From a virus, in the IMG/VR virus record IMGVR_UViG_3300037010_000199, positions 1-22,291 of that record: a DNA stretch of 22,291 nt. The stretch is one strand, 5' to 3'. Position numbers and translations under genes: made by a program. A model generated the notes under the pieces. The model saw only the letters and a list, made by a program, of their open reading frames with translations. It was not told the DNA's origin and ran no database searches. Positions 1-7,006 of the stretch are shown here, piece by piece (the stretch's first letter is position 1; each line of letters begins with the position of its first letter).

Positions 1-2
1 TT

Positions 3-206
3 GGTGATAAGGTATGGTCTCCCACATTCGGTTGGGGCGAGATCACCGAAATAGGTATGGGCGGTCACCCAATCCATGTATTGTTTTTTCACAACTATGT
101 ATCTAACTCCTACACAGTAGAGGGTTATCTCTCTAATGAGTTACCGATTCAGTCTTTATTTTGGGATGTAGTAGCTTTTGTAGCACCTGCTAAACCTGTA
201 CAATAA
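3..206 (+). CDS. C-terminal part of an unidentified phage protein (5' end outside window)
   Basis: Frame 3 is open from the first bases to a TAA at 204-206 and reads 67 residues beginning GDKVWSPTFGWGEITEIG and ending AFVAPAKPVQ. The GDKVWSP..GWGEI..I pattern followed by alternating hydrophobic residues suggests a small beta-rich domain; I have seen this type of segment in short phage proteins of unknown role, but I cannot assign a function. A strong hairpin plus T-run follows 16 bases after the stop, which supports this as a true gene end. The start lies upstream of the window, so total length is unknown. Confidence 0.7.
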   Translation, partial: GDKVWSPTFGWGEITEIGMGGHPIHVLFFHNYVSNSYTVEGYLSNELPIQSLFWDVVAFVAPAKPVQ

Positions 207-222
207 AACAAAATAGTTCGAT

Positions 223-249
223 GGGGGTTGACAACCCCCCTTTCTTTTT
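223..249 (+). terminator. Rho-independent terminator overlapping the next promoter
   Basis: A 7-bp stem GGGGGTT / AACCCCC (223-229 and 233-239) with a GAC loop is followed by C and TTTCTTTTT (241-249). It closes the gene ending at 206. The TTGACA box of the following promoter (228-233) lies inside the hairpin, so terminator and promoter share DNA. Confidence 0.8.
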
Positions 250-257
250 GTTATAAT
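228..257 (+). promoter_or_regulatory. Sigma-70 type promoter for the 297-602 gene
   Basis: TTGACA at 228-233, an 18-bp spacer, and TATAAT at 252-257 preceded by TG one base upstream (extended -10). The start codon of the next gene is 40 bases downstream of the -10. It belongs to a set of four near-identical promoters in this window. Confidence 0.85.
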
Positions 258-296
258 AGTCACATACAGTAAAGAAACAACACGGAGATCACAACA

Positions 297-602
297 ATGG
301 CAACTAAAGCACCAAAAGAGTTTACAGTTGAAACAACTCGCATTTCACTTCGCTCAGATGATAGAGTGTCATATACAACTAAGACACTCGAAGGCTTACT
401 TCAACACTTCAAATACACTTTAGAATGTGGTGCAAGTTGGTCAGGTAGTAAGGGAATGAAAAAGGTTAACACAACCCCAAAAGGCATTAGTGGCCTTGTT
501 ACTGCACTGAACAACTCTGCACACAACACAGGTATCAACTACCAAAGCTACTACTACAATCTAGTAGACACTAACCCAACACTAGTTGACAACGACGAGT
601 AA
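297..602 (+). CDS. Small conserved-looking phage protein, function unknown (101 aa)
   Basis: The ATG at 297 follows a GGAG ribosome site (acGGAGatcacaaca) and a consensus promoter, so expression is likely early and strong. The protein is soluble, with no membrane segment or signal peptide. The central part reads KTLEGLLQHFKYTLECGASW, then a basic linker with KKVNTTPKGISGLVTALNNS, an arrangement that suggests two helices joined by a charged loop. The outline recalls small T4-type early proteins such as the Cef modifier of suppressor tRNAs, but this is an impression from memory and not an identification. The gene's last codons (VDNDE) also hold the -35 box of the folE promoter. Confidence 0.75.
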   Translation: MATKAPKEFTVETTRISLRSDDRVSYTTKTLEGLLQHFKYTLECGASWSGSKGMKKVNTTPKGISGLVTALNNSAHNTGINYQSYYYNLVDTNPTLVDNDE

Positions 603-614
603 CTTTGTTATAAT
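586..614 (+). promoter_or_regulatory. Consensus sigma-70 promoter for folE, embedded in the end of the previous gene
   Basis: TTGACA at 586-591 and TATAAT at 609-614 with a 17-bp spacer and a TG extension (TGTTATAAT). The -35 box sits in codons of the preceding gene and that gene's TAA (600-602) lies in the spacer. A leader of about 100 bases follows before folE; I see no riboswitch-like structure in it. Confidence 0.85.
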
Positions 615-721
615 AGACAAACAGTGTAAAAAATCACTCTAATTAGAGATGGCAGCAGAGATATTTGACGCCATCATTCACACCAATAAACACATAGACT
701 ATAACCCTCGGAGATCCTAAT

Positions 722-1399
722 ATGTTCCAACCCACTAAAGTTAACGCCGATCTTGGCCAAAAAATTCACCAACACTTAATGAGCTTGGGGTTAGAAACCC
801 CACTGGCACCGAATCAATTCTCAACTATGGTTGACGATGAGCGAGTAGCATTTATTGAGTCTAAAATGACTGATGTTATGTTAGCACTTGGCTTAAACTT
901 AACAGACGACAGCTTAATCGATACACCTAAGCGCATTGCTAAGATGTTTGTATATGAAAAGTTCTGGGGACTTAAACCAGAGAACTTCCCAAAATGTACT
1001 GTTATCGACAACAAGATGAACTATGATGAAATGGTCACTGAGAAGAACATTACAGTTTTGAGCGATTGCGAACATCATTTCGTGCAAATTGACGGTAAGG
1101 CTCATGTATCATACATCCCCAATGCAAAAGTCTTAGGCTTGAGCAAATTAAATCGTGTTGTCGAATACTTTAGCCGTCGTCCACAAGTACAGGAACGCCT
1201 AACTCAACAAATTGGTGAAGCCTTAAAGTACATCTTAGGCACCGATGACGTTGCTGTAGTGATTAACGCTAAGCACTACTGTGTTATTTCACGTGGTGTT
1301 GAAGATCATGGCTCAGAAACAGTTACAAGCTATTTGAGTGGTCGTTACCGCGAGAGCCCAGACACACGGGCAGAGTTTTTTCGAACTTGTCAGGGTTAA
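722..1399 (+). CDS. folE: GTP cyclohydrolase I (FolE)
   Basis: FolE converts GTP to 7,8-dihydroneopterin triphosphate, the first step shared by folate and 7-deazaguanine synthesis. The 225-residue length matches bacterial FolE. Family signatures are in order: DTPKRIAKMF (about 67-76), SDCEHHF with zinc ligands C116 and H119 and the catalytic-position H118, AHVSYIPNAKVLGLSKL, the RRPQVQERLTQQI segment, and HYCVISRGVEDHGS with the third zinc ligand C187. All key residues are present, so the enzyme should be active. Start: ATG after a GGAGAT site. It has its own consensus promoter and its own terminator (1416-1445). A nearby DpdA-like gene and PTPS-like gene point to DNA-base synthesis, not folate supply. 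The first 40 residues are less conserved. Confidence 0.95.
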   Translation: MFQPTKVNADLGQKIHQHLMSLGLETPLAPNQFSTMVDDERVAFIESKMTDVMLALGLNLTDDSLIDTPKRIAKMFVYEKFWGLKPENFPKCTVIDNKMNYDEMVTEKNITVLSDCEHHFVQIDGKAHVSYIPNAKVLGLSKLNRVVEYFSRRPQVQERLTQQIGEALKYILGTDDVAVVINAKHYCVISRGVEDHGSETVTSYLSGRYRESPDTRAEFFRTCQG

Positions 1400-1415
1400 T
1401 TAGGATTGTTAACAC

Positions 1416-1445
1416 AAATGGGAGTCTTTGGCTCCCATTTTATTG
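1416..1445 (+). terminator. Rho-independent terminator after folE
   Basis: A 9-bp stem AAATGGGAG / CTCCCATTT (1416-1424, 1432-1440) with a 7-base loop TCTTTGG is followed by a short T/A run. It separates folE from the homing endonuclease gene starting at 1456. Confidence 0.75.
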
Positions 1446-1455
1446 AGTTTAATTT

Positions 1456-3069
1456 ATGTCAATCCTGACACCAAATGAAGTCTCAGAACTTATTAATCAA
1501 AACCCAAGAAACTACCCACAGTTAAAAGCAATTCGTGATACTATTGGGTATTTGGAATCAGTTCAGCCGGAACTAGACTACAAAGAAAGCCTTTATCTCT
1601 ATATCAACCAAATAAACGCAATACCCAAATGCGAGTGTGGGTTACCAATTAAATTTCGAAGTCTAAAATTCGGATACGGTGAGTGTCCAGATGCGAAATG
1701 CCCTCACCGTAAAAGAAGAAATACTGAGAAGATGAAACAAACCAACCTAGAGAGGTATGGTGTTGAATATCCACAGTCGACAGATGAATACAAAGATCAA
1801 GTTGAGCAAACTAACTTAGAGAAGTATGGCGTAAGAAACCAAAGCCAACGTAAAGAAGTTCAACAGAAAAAGATTCAAACCTGTCAAACCCTTTATGGTT
1901 ATGACTATGCTTCACAGTCACCCGAATTTAAGCAACGGGTAATGGATACTAACATTGATAGATATGGATGCTATGCTTCTGGTACAAGTGAGTTCCGGAG
2001 TAAAGTAGAAAACACTTGTCTAAACAGATATGGTGTTAAACATCCACAAATGAGTCCTACATTTCATCAGCAATCTAGACTTACATTCTGGATTAAGTTC
2101 TACGAAAGAAACAAAGATCAATTGAAGTTTACAGTTCAGAGCTTTGATAAAAGACTTGAAGCTGGTGATATTGTTACTTGTAAATCTTGCAACAACTCTT
2201 CTTCTTATCCCGAAACATATCAAAGCCCAATGAAATGGAGATGTCCTCATTGCGATCCAGTGATTAAAGGTGCATCTAGTTATGAGTTTGAGATTTTAGA
2301 ATATATTAACTCAAATTATCAGGGAGAAGTTATTCACGGAGATCGAAGTGTTCTTAAACCAAAAGAGCTTGACATTTGGGTTCCTAACTGTAAATTCTCA
2401 ATTGAATTTAATGGGACTTATTGGCACAGTGCAGACGAAGAAACAGATCAAACACAAAAGGTGAAACACCTCTGGAAAACTCAAAGGTGTAATGATCTCG
2501 GTATTACACTGTTTCATATTTGGGAACACGATTGGGTCGACCTGAGAAAACAACAGATATTGAAGTCAATGATACTATCCAAATTAAATCAAACTAATAA
2601 GGTCTTTGCAAAGAAAACAAGTATCACAAAGGTTAACCCCAAAGAAGCCAGTGACTTTTTAAATCAATGTCACTTAGAAGGCACAGTGCAGGGTATTCAC
2701 TATGGATTAAAGTTAGACAACAATCTAGTCGCAATAATGTCCTTTCAAACTATAAAGGGACAAATGACTCTACAGAGATACTGTAGTCGACTAGGTGTTA
2801 CAGTTGTGGGTGGTGCTACTAAGTTGTTTAATCACTTTAGAAGACAACATCGTGACTCGGTTCTAGCTTACATTGATCGTGAATTTTCAAATGGGGAACT
2901 CGCAAGGATACTGGGGTTCAATCTAATTGGTGTACAAAAACCCGACCATAAATGGTTTCGCAATGATACATTTACTAAGAAGGGCACCCCAAAAAAGATG
3001 TTCAGTGAGGGATATCTTAGAATTTGGTCTTGCGGGAAACTTGTCTTTAAGGTTGACAAGTTATCATAA
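1456..3069 (+). CDS. Free-standing EDxHD/Vsr-like homing endonuclease with zinc-binding and YGV repeats
   Basis: A 537-residue protein likely to cut a specific DNA site and copy its own gene into it. Order of parts: an N-terminal helical region ending in a cysteine motif (KCECG...GECPDAKCPH, about 58-84); five repeats of the type TNLERYGVEYPQS (about 95-200), a presumed DNA-binding repeat; a second zinc ribbon (CKSC...CPHC, about 235-265); the nuclease core ELDIWVP..KFSIEFNGTYWHS with downstream HIWEHDW, matching phage Vsr-like (EDxHD, I-Bth0305I type) endonucleases; and a C-terminal domain (YGLKLDNNLVAIMSF, VVGGATKLFNHF, YIDREFSNGELARILGF) typical of this family. It sits between folE and the T-fold gene and interrupts neither. 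I see no clear ribosome site in front of the start. Its last codons carry a possible -35 box for the next gene. Confidence 0.85.
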   Translation: MSILTPNEVSELINQNPRNYPQLKAIRDTIGYLESVQPELDYKESLYLYINQINAIPKCECGLPIKFRSLKFGYGECPDAKCPHRKRRNTEKMKQTNLERYGVEYPQSTDEYKDQVEQTNLEKYGVRNQSQRKEVQQKKIQTCQTLYGYDYASQSPEFKQRVMDTNIDRYGCYASGTSEFRSKVENTCLNRYGVKHPQMSPTFHQQSRLTFWIKFYERNKDQLKFTVQSFDKRLEAGDIVTCKSCNNSSSYPETYQSPMKWRCPHCDPVIKGASSYEFEILEYINSNYQGEVIHGDRSVLKPKELDIWVPNCKFSIEFNGTYWHSADEETDQTQKVKHLWKTQRCNDLGITLFHIWEHDWVDLRKQQILKSMILSKLNQTNKVFAKKTSITKVNPKEASDFLNQCHLEGTVQGIHYGLKLDNNLVAIMSFQTIKGQMTLQRYCSRLGVTVVGGATKLFNHFRRQHRDSVLAYIDREFSNGELARILGFNLIGVQKPDHKWFRNDTFTKKGTPKKMFSEGYLRIWSCGKLVFKVDKLS

Positions 3070-3081
3070 ATCAGTTAAACT
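3053..3081 (+). promoter_or_regulatory. Possible promoter for the PTPS-like/dpdA genes
   Basis: TTGACA at 3053-3058 lies in the last codons of the endonuclease gene. Seventeen bases later is TAAACT (3076-3081), a 4/6 match to the -10 consensus. It is weaker than the other promoters but is well placed, 35 bases before the ATG at 3117. Confidence 0.4.
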
Positions 3082-3116
3082 TACACAAGTTACATTACAC
3101 TACAAAAGGAACAGAC

Positions 3117-3482
3117 ATGACATACACAATATCACGCAAAATCTACATACGAACTCAGAAGGAAGGCATTCATCGTTACCCAGCTGCTGCAACAGACCCA
3201 AAGCTAAGCGCAGTCAGTTTCCTCGCAAATCCACACCGACACATCTTCCACTTTCATGTTGCCATCTCAGTAGAACACACTAATCGTGACTTAGAATTCA
3301 TCCTTGTTAAACGAAACATCGAAGACTGGCTAAGCACTGTTTACGATATTGACTATAAGAGTTGTGAGATGATGGCAGAAGACCTTTTACAATATCTACG
3401 TACATGCTATGGTGCTGAGCGACAATACACAATTGATGTCTCTGAAGACAACGAAAACGGAGCAGTAATCCAATGGAACTAA
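3117..3482 (+). CDS. PTPS/QueD-like T-fold protein (6-carboxytetrahydropterin synthase candidate)
   Basis: No family member matches outright, but the layout is that of a 6-pyruvoyl-tetrahydropterin synthase fold: EGIHRYP with H19, then HRHIFHFHV with H40 and H42 (the H...HxH zinc triad), DLEFILVKRNIEDWL where QueD has MVMDF..LK, CEMMAEDLLQYL where QueD has PTAENLA, and VSEDNENGAVIQW where QueD has V.ET....A.Y. At 121 residues it is QueD-sized. The catalytic cysteine that QueD carries between the first His and HxH is not seen; C82 lies elsewhere. QueD turns dihydroneopterin triphosphate into carboxytetrahydropterin, directly after FolE. ATG follows an AAAGGA ribosome site. The stop overlaps the dpdA start by 10 bases, so the two are probably translationally coupled. 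Confidence 0.65.
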   Translation: MTYTISRKIYIRTQKEGIHRYPAAATDPKLSAVSFLANPHRHIFHFHVAISVEHTNRDLEFILVKRNIEDWLSTVYDIDYKSCEMMAEDLLQYLRTCYGAERQYTIDVSEDNENGAVIQWN

Positions 3483-4741
3483 GTAAGCGCTTAGAGTATG
3501 TGTCATCTGGCAATAGCCATATTCGTATTAATCATTCGCCACAAGATACACCAGAGTATCGACAATACCTAAAAACAATTAATCATGCCTTTACTGAAAT
3601 GAATACAGGTAGCCATAATCACCATTATTCTTTGTTGTACAATGCCTACGTAGAAGCTGGTTTCGGTGAGATATTCCAGAACTATCGTGAAGGTGTTTAT
3701 AAGATTCACGCAGACTCGGGCGGTCTACAAGTAGTCACACAGGGATTATCAATTACTAACGAGCTCAAGACTAAAGTCTATCAAAACCAAGGCAAATGGG
3801 CTGATATTGGTATGAGCTTCGACGAAATCCCAGTAACACTAACTTCTCAACGATCAACTCGATTAGACTTTAGTAATCGATACTTTGATATTGATAAGTT
3901 CCACTCGAGCGCAACGCAAACTGGCTTAAACCTCAATGAGCAAATTAACTACTTCCGAGATAATAACAGTAACTGTAAACCATATCTAATCACTCAAGGT
4001 AATGACCTAGATACATACACTCAATGGGTAGAGATTATACTAGAGCAACTCGAAGGCGACAACTACAATTATATCGGAGGAGTTGCTATGGGGGCTGCAG
4101 CATTTGGAATGGGGACTTTAGAAGATATTAAGAAGAACTTCTTCTACTCAGAAATCTGTAAGCTGCTCCCTAACCGACACTTGCACTTGCTTGGGGTCGG
4201 ATCAATTTCTCGTTTGTTGCCTTCGCTAATCTTTATGAAGAATGGACGGTTTGATTCTGATGATCACCCAGCTCAAGTAAGCTATGATTCATCAACTCAC
4301 ACTAGTGGACAGAACTACGGAAGAGTTTATGATGAAGATATGAAGATTTGTAGCATGACTACACCGGCTGACTATGACCGTGCATATCAGTTGATTATTA
4401 AACAGTTCCCGTGGGCTGCTAACGAATTCACTTCGAGCCAATATCGTGATTTGTTATACTCTGCTTTTAAGGAAACCGAACCAGAAGATATCTACCGACG
4501 CTACCTTACTAAGAACTTAACTGGACTAACTGATATTAAAACATTCATTAGTCACGTTGATAGAGTTTATGATAACTTGGAAGTTGGACTAGAGTATATC
4601 TCTAATAAGCAAGAATACTACCCAATGAAGGCTTTATTTGGTGTTCGCTCAAAAGAAGATTACTATGAATGGGAAAAACAATATGCACAAGTCTTAACAT
4701 CTAAAGCATACCCAACCTGTAAACCAAACACATTATTCTAA
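3473..4741 (+). CDS. dpdA: DpdA-like DNA guanine transglycosylase
   Basis: A 422-residue member of the tRNA-guanine transglycosylase (TGT) superfamily. Visible motifs: IHADSGGLQ (79-86, the TGT DSGGFQ substrate-pocket motif with the presumed acid/base Asp81); WADIGMSFDEIPV (109-121, like TGT ADI.MAFDE); GGVAMGA (202-208); HLHLLGVGS (236-244, like TGT H.LGVG); and YDSSTHTSG (271-279), the likely site of the nucleophilic Asp272. The CxCxxC zinc motif of tRNA TGTs is absent. Phage DpdA proteins replace guanine in DNA with a 7-deazaguanine base and so block host restriction. Adjacent folE and a QueD-like gene support a DNA role. The ATG at 3473 lies inside the upstream gene, with a GGAG site about 10 bases before it. 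Confidence 0.85.
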   Translation: MELSKRLEYVSSGNSHIRINHSPQDTPEYRQYLKTINHAFTEMNTGSHNHHYSLLYNAYVEAGFGEIFQNYREGVYKIHADSGGLQVVTQGLSITNELKTKVYQNQGKWADIGMSFDEIPVTLTSQRSTRLDFSNRYFDIDKFHSSATQTGLNLNEQINYFRDNNSNCKPYLITQGNDLDTYTQWVEIILEQLEGDNYNYIGGVAMGAAAFGMGTLEDIKKNFFYSEICKLLPNRHLHLLGVGSISRLLPSLIFMKNGRFDSDDHPAQVSYDSSTHTSGQNYGRVYDEDMKICSMTTPADYDRAYQLIIKQFPWAANEFTSSQYRDLLYSAFKETEPEDIYRRYLTKNLTGLTDIKTFISHVDRVYDNLEVGLEYISNKQEYYPMKALFGVRSKEDYYEWEKQYAQVLTSKAYPTCKPNTLF

Positions 4742-4751
4742 GGATTGAACC

Positions 4752-5276
4752 ATGCTGAGACCATACACTGATAATATTGTTGTGAATACAGTTAGCTTCT
4801 TTGTTGGTACAGAAATTGAAAATACACCTTTTAAGGGGCAACGAACACTCTTCGTTGCTAACCCTATTAAGGATAATCAAGATCTGTTATACACCCAAAA
4901 ACAAATCAAAGAACTAACAGCACTCCACCAATGTGAACACATTTATTTGGGTGCCAACAAGTGGATTGAAACCAAAATCGACTTAACGTGGACAGTGTTA
5001 CTGTTGAAGGATATTGAGTGCAATGTTACCCTTGATCTACCATATCAACTCTACATTGAATCACACGAATTCCTAAATCGTAAATTAGCTACTATACCGA
5101 ATCTACACTATAACATCTCAGTAGAAATACCGAACTGTGCTGTTGGACAGATTACTGTAAAAGTTGATGACATTGGCTTCAACGCAACCAACCCAGGTGT
5201 TTGGTGCTACACTCCAACTCATAACGCAGCTGAGTTCACAGGGTGGGCAGACTATAGCAAAGATCAACCCATCTAG
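4752..5276 (+). CDS. Unknown 174-residue protein linked to dpdA
   Basis: I do not recognise a named family. The start is 10 bases after the dpdA stop with an AAGGA site, so it is co-transcribed. The N-terminal half reads VSFFVGTEIENTPFKGQRTLFV and HIYLGANKW, suggesting alternating strands and helices. The C-terminal half contains FNATNPGVWCYTP and FTGWADYSKD, a sharply patterned segment that looks conserved. Two cysteine pairs are too scattered to claim a metal site. Proteins with a similar FNATNPGVWC ending seem familiar to me from other phages carrying deazaguanine genes, but I could not check this. Position between dpdA and a glycosyltransferase suggests a role in base modification or substrate handling. 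Confidence 0.75.
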   Translation: MLRPYTDNIVVNTVSFFVGTEIENTPFKGQRTLFVANPIKDNQDLLYTQKQIKELTALHQCEHIYLGANKWIETKIDLTWTVLLLKDIECNVTLDLPYQLYIESHEFLNRKLATIPNLHYNISVEIPNCAVGQITVKVDDIGFNATNPGVWCYTPTHNAAEFTGWADYSKDQPI

Positions 5277-5278
5277 GG

Positions 5279-5307
5279 TTGACTTCTGCTATCTAAGGTG
5301 TTATAAT
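5279..5307 (+). promoter_or_regulatory. Sigma-70 promoter for the glycosyltransferase-uvsY operon
   Basis: TTGACT at 5279-5284, a 17-bp spacer and TATAAT at 5302-5307 with a TG extension. A perfect 7-bp inverted repeat TCAACCC / GGGTTGA (5264-5270 and 5276-5282) overlaps both the stop codon of the previous gene and the -35 box. No T-run follows, so this is better seen as a possible operator than as a terminator. Confidence 0.8.
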
Positions 5308-5336
5308 AACAACATTAAATCACAAAGGAACAAATA

Positions 5337-6521
5337 ATGCGCAAACTATACTACATGGGCCTAGAGAGTTACGAAGCTCGTTACACAATGCAACTCACTG
5401 ATTGGAACATGCGAGTGTTTAACAAGCGTGGACTTGATGTTGTTTGTGTGCCTGGATCTCAGCTAGATACAGATAGCAATGGCAAGATTGTAACAGGTCA
5501 AGTCTTAGATGCTCATAGTCGCAGTTACTTTAGCATGAGCCAATTGCTGAACCTTGTACAGTTGATGCAACAAGGTCAAGTAACATCTGATGATGTGATC
5601 TATTTTGAGGATATGTTCTCTCCGGGCATTGAGTCTTTGCCATATATCCTAAATCAAACCCCGAAACACCTTCAACCTAAAGTGTATGTTCGCTGCTTAG
5701 CACAAACAGTTGATCCAGATGACTTTGTTCACGTTTGGGGAATGAGCAAGTGGATGAGCTTGTATGAGCACATGGTGGGCGAGTTTGCTACAGTATTAGC
5801 AACAAATGAAGAAATGGTCGCTATGATGAAAGTAGCAGGTTGGACTGCCCCAATCTACAACATCAGTGGACTAGCATTTGGCAAAGAAGAAGTCCAAGAG
5901 CGTGTTGGGAATAAAATTCAACCATTCCAAGATCGCAAGATGCGGGTTGTGTTTGCTGCACGATGGGATCAAGAAAAGCAACCAGACTTCTACATGGATC
6001 TAATTGAACACTATATGCAATATGGTAAACATCGTGAGACTATTGAGTTTGCTATCCTGCAGGGCGGAACACTACGAAGCAATGATCAACGATATGTAGA
6101 TCGTGCTAAACAAATGCAGAGTGATAACTTGCTTACTATTCACGAAAACTTAAAAAAGAATGAATACTATGCAATCTTAAATGATAGCCGTGTAATGTTT
6201 AACTGTGCTCTACAAGATTGGGTGTCTAATACAGTGAGCGAAGCAGACGCACTCGGATGTAATGTACTATACCCAGCATACCGCAGCTTCCCAGAAACAT
6301 TTGCAAATGATCACGAAAGATTATATGTACCATGGTCTATGGAAGATGCCTTTAATAAACTAGAAGTATTACTAGAGAACCCACACAAGAACCAAGGTAA
6401 AATCTCAGATTGGACTAACGGTACAATTGATCGAGTTGTTGATATTATGTTAGGCGATGGCGAAGAATGGCTTCGCAACGGGAACCAATATCGTAATCAC
6501 TGTGCAACTGCAAAGTTCTAA
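5337..6521 (+). CDS. GT-B fold glycosyltransferase
   Basis: The 394-residue length and the C-terminal half fit GT4-like glycosyltransferases: MRVVFAARWDQEKQPDF (about 202-218, the usual strand-turn at the start of the donor domain), AILQGGTL, and WVSNTVSEADALGCNVLYP (about 293-311), which matches the EALA.G..V donor-binding motif. The N-terminal half (DDVIYFEDMFSPGIE) should bind the acceptor. Phage glycosyltransferases often decorate modified DNA bases; the neighbouring dpdA group makes a sugar on a deazaguanine, or on another base, a reasonable but unproven role. Capsid or cell-surface glycosylation is the alternative. Start: ATG with an AAAGGA site. It is first in the operon with uvsY. No signal peptide or membrane helix is seen, so it is cytoplasmic. 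Confidence 0.75.
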   Translation: MRKLYYMGLESYEARYTMQLTDWNMRVFNKRGLDVVCVPGSQLDTDSNGKIVTGQVLDAHSRSYFSMSQLLNLVQLMQQGQVTSDDVIYFEDMFSPGIESLPYILNQTPKHLQPKVYVRCLAQTVDPDDFVHVWGMSKWMSLYEHMVGEFATVLATNEEMVAMMKVAGWTAPIYNISGLAFGKEEVQERVGNKIQPFQDRKMRVVFAARWDQEKQPDFYMDLIEHYMQYGKHRETIEFAILQGGTLRSNDQRYVDRAKQMQSDNLLTIHENLKKNEYYAILNDSRVMFNCALQDWVSNTVSEADALGCNVLYPAYRSFPETFANDHERLYVPWSMEDAFNKLEVLLENPHKNQGKISDWTNGTIDRVVDIMLGDGEEWLRNGNQYRNHCATAKF

Positions 6522-6527
6522 AACCAA

Positions 6528-6554
6528 TGCGCTCATGAACAAAACATGGGCGCA
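6528..6554 (+). terminator. Intergenic hairpin between the glycosyltransferase and uvsY genes
   Basis: A 10-bp stem (TGCGCTCATG / CATGGGCGCA, one G-T wobble) closes a 7-base AACAAAA loop. There is no T-run after it, so it is more likely an RNA stabilising or processing hairpin, or a weak attenuator, than a full terminator. Confidence 0.45.
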
Positions 6555-6574
6555 TCAACTCAAAGGAGTTAACA

Positions 6575-7006
6575 GTGGCACAAATAGATGATTGGATTGA
6601 AGAATCAGAGCAAGACCTACACATCGACTATCACGGGAACTTAGGTGAACAAGCATCGTTAAACTACAAGAACTTCACAAAGTGGCTAGGCAGATTAAAG
6701 AAAATCTCTCTAGAATATAGAAAGATTCAGATTGAAGTAGAAAAGCTAAACTCAGAGCTTTGGGTTTATTACACAGGGAAAGCACCAGATGAAACCTACA
6801 AGCAAAAGCCAATGGATCACCGCTTCCTTAAATCTGAAGTCAAAGAAGCAATTGCACAAGACCCAGAAATGATGAAGATTAAACTAAAGTTAGCTATTAT
6901 ATCCGAATACGTCGACACACTCGAGAGAATTTGTAAGGCAGTAAAGGATCGTGATTGGGCTATTAAAAATGCCATCGAATGGCGTAAATTTGAATCAGGA
7001 GTTTAA
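6575..7006 (+). CDS. uvsY: UvsY-like recombination mediator
   Basis: In T4, UvsY loads the recombinase UvsX onto gp32-coated single-stranded DNA. This 143-residue protein is close to T4 UvsY in length and shares its landmarks: an acidic N-terminus, KNFTKWLGRLKKI (T4 has a similar YSKWL segment), ELWVYYTGKAPDE (YYSG in T4), FLKSEVKEAI (KSEMK in T4), and a closing AIKNAIEWRKFESG (T4 AIKHIQDMRAFEAG). It is strongly helical. The start is GTG at 6575, eight bases after a strong AAAGGAG site. The stop TAA is directly followed by the ATG of the helicase, so the two are coupled. The recombinase itself is not in the window. Confidence 0.85.
   Translation: MAQIDDWIEESEQDLHIDYHGNLGEQASLNYKNFTKWLGRLKKISLEYRKIQIEVEKLNSELWVYYTGKAPDETYKQKPMDHRFLKSEVKEAIAQDPEMMKIKLKLAIISEYVDTLERICKAVKDRDWAIKNAIEWRKFESGV

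Noticed and set aside
2927-3283. A 118-codon plus-strand frame across the endonuclease and QueD-like genes
   Set aside because: It overlaps two well-supported genes in another frame and has no recognisable motif.
3473-4741. Annotation as tRNA-guanine transglycosylase (Tgt)
   Set aside because: The zinc motif is absent, and the folE/QueD-like context fits a DNA-acting DpdA better.
722-4741. Interpretation of the endonuclease at 1456 as an intron-encoded gene splitting another gene
   Set aside because: folE ends with its own stop and terminator and the QueD-like gene starts afresh downstream, so no gene is interrupted.
6528-6554. Full rho-independent terminator before uvsY
   Set aside because: The hairpin is strong but lacks a T-run, and the next gene has no promoter of its own.
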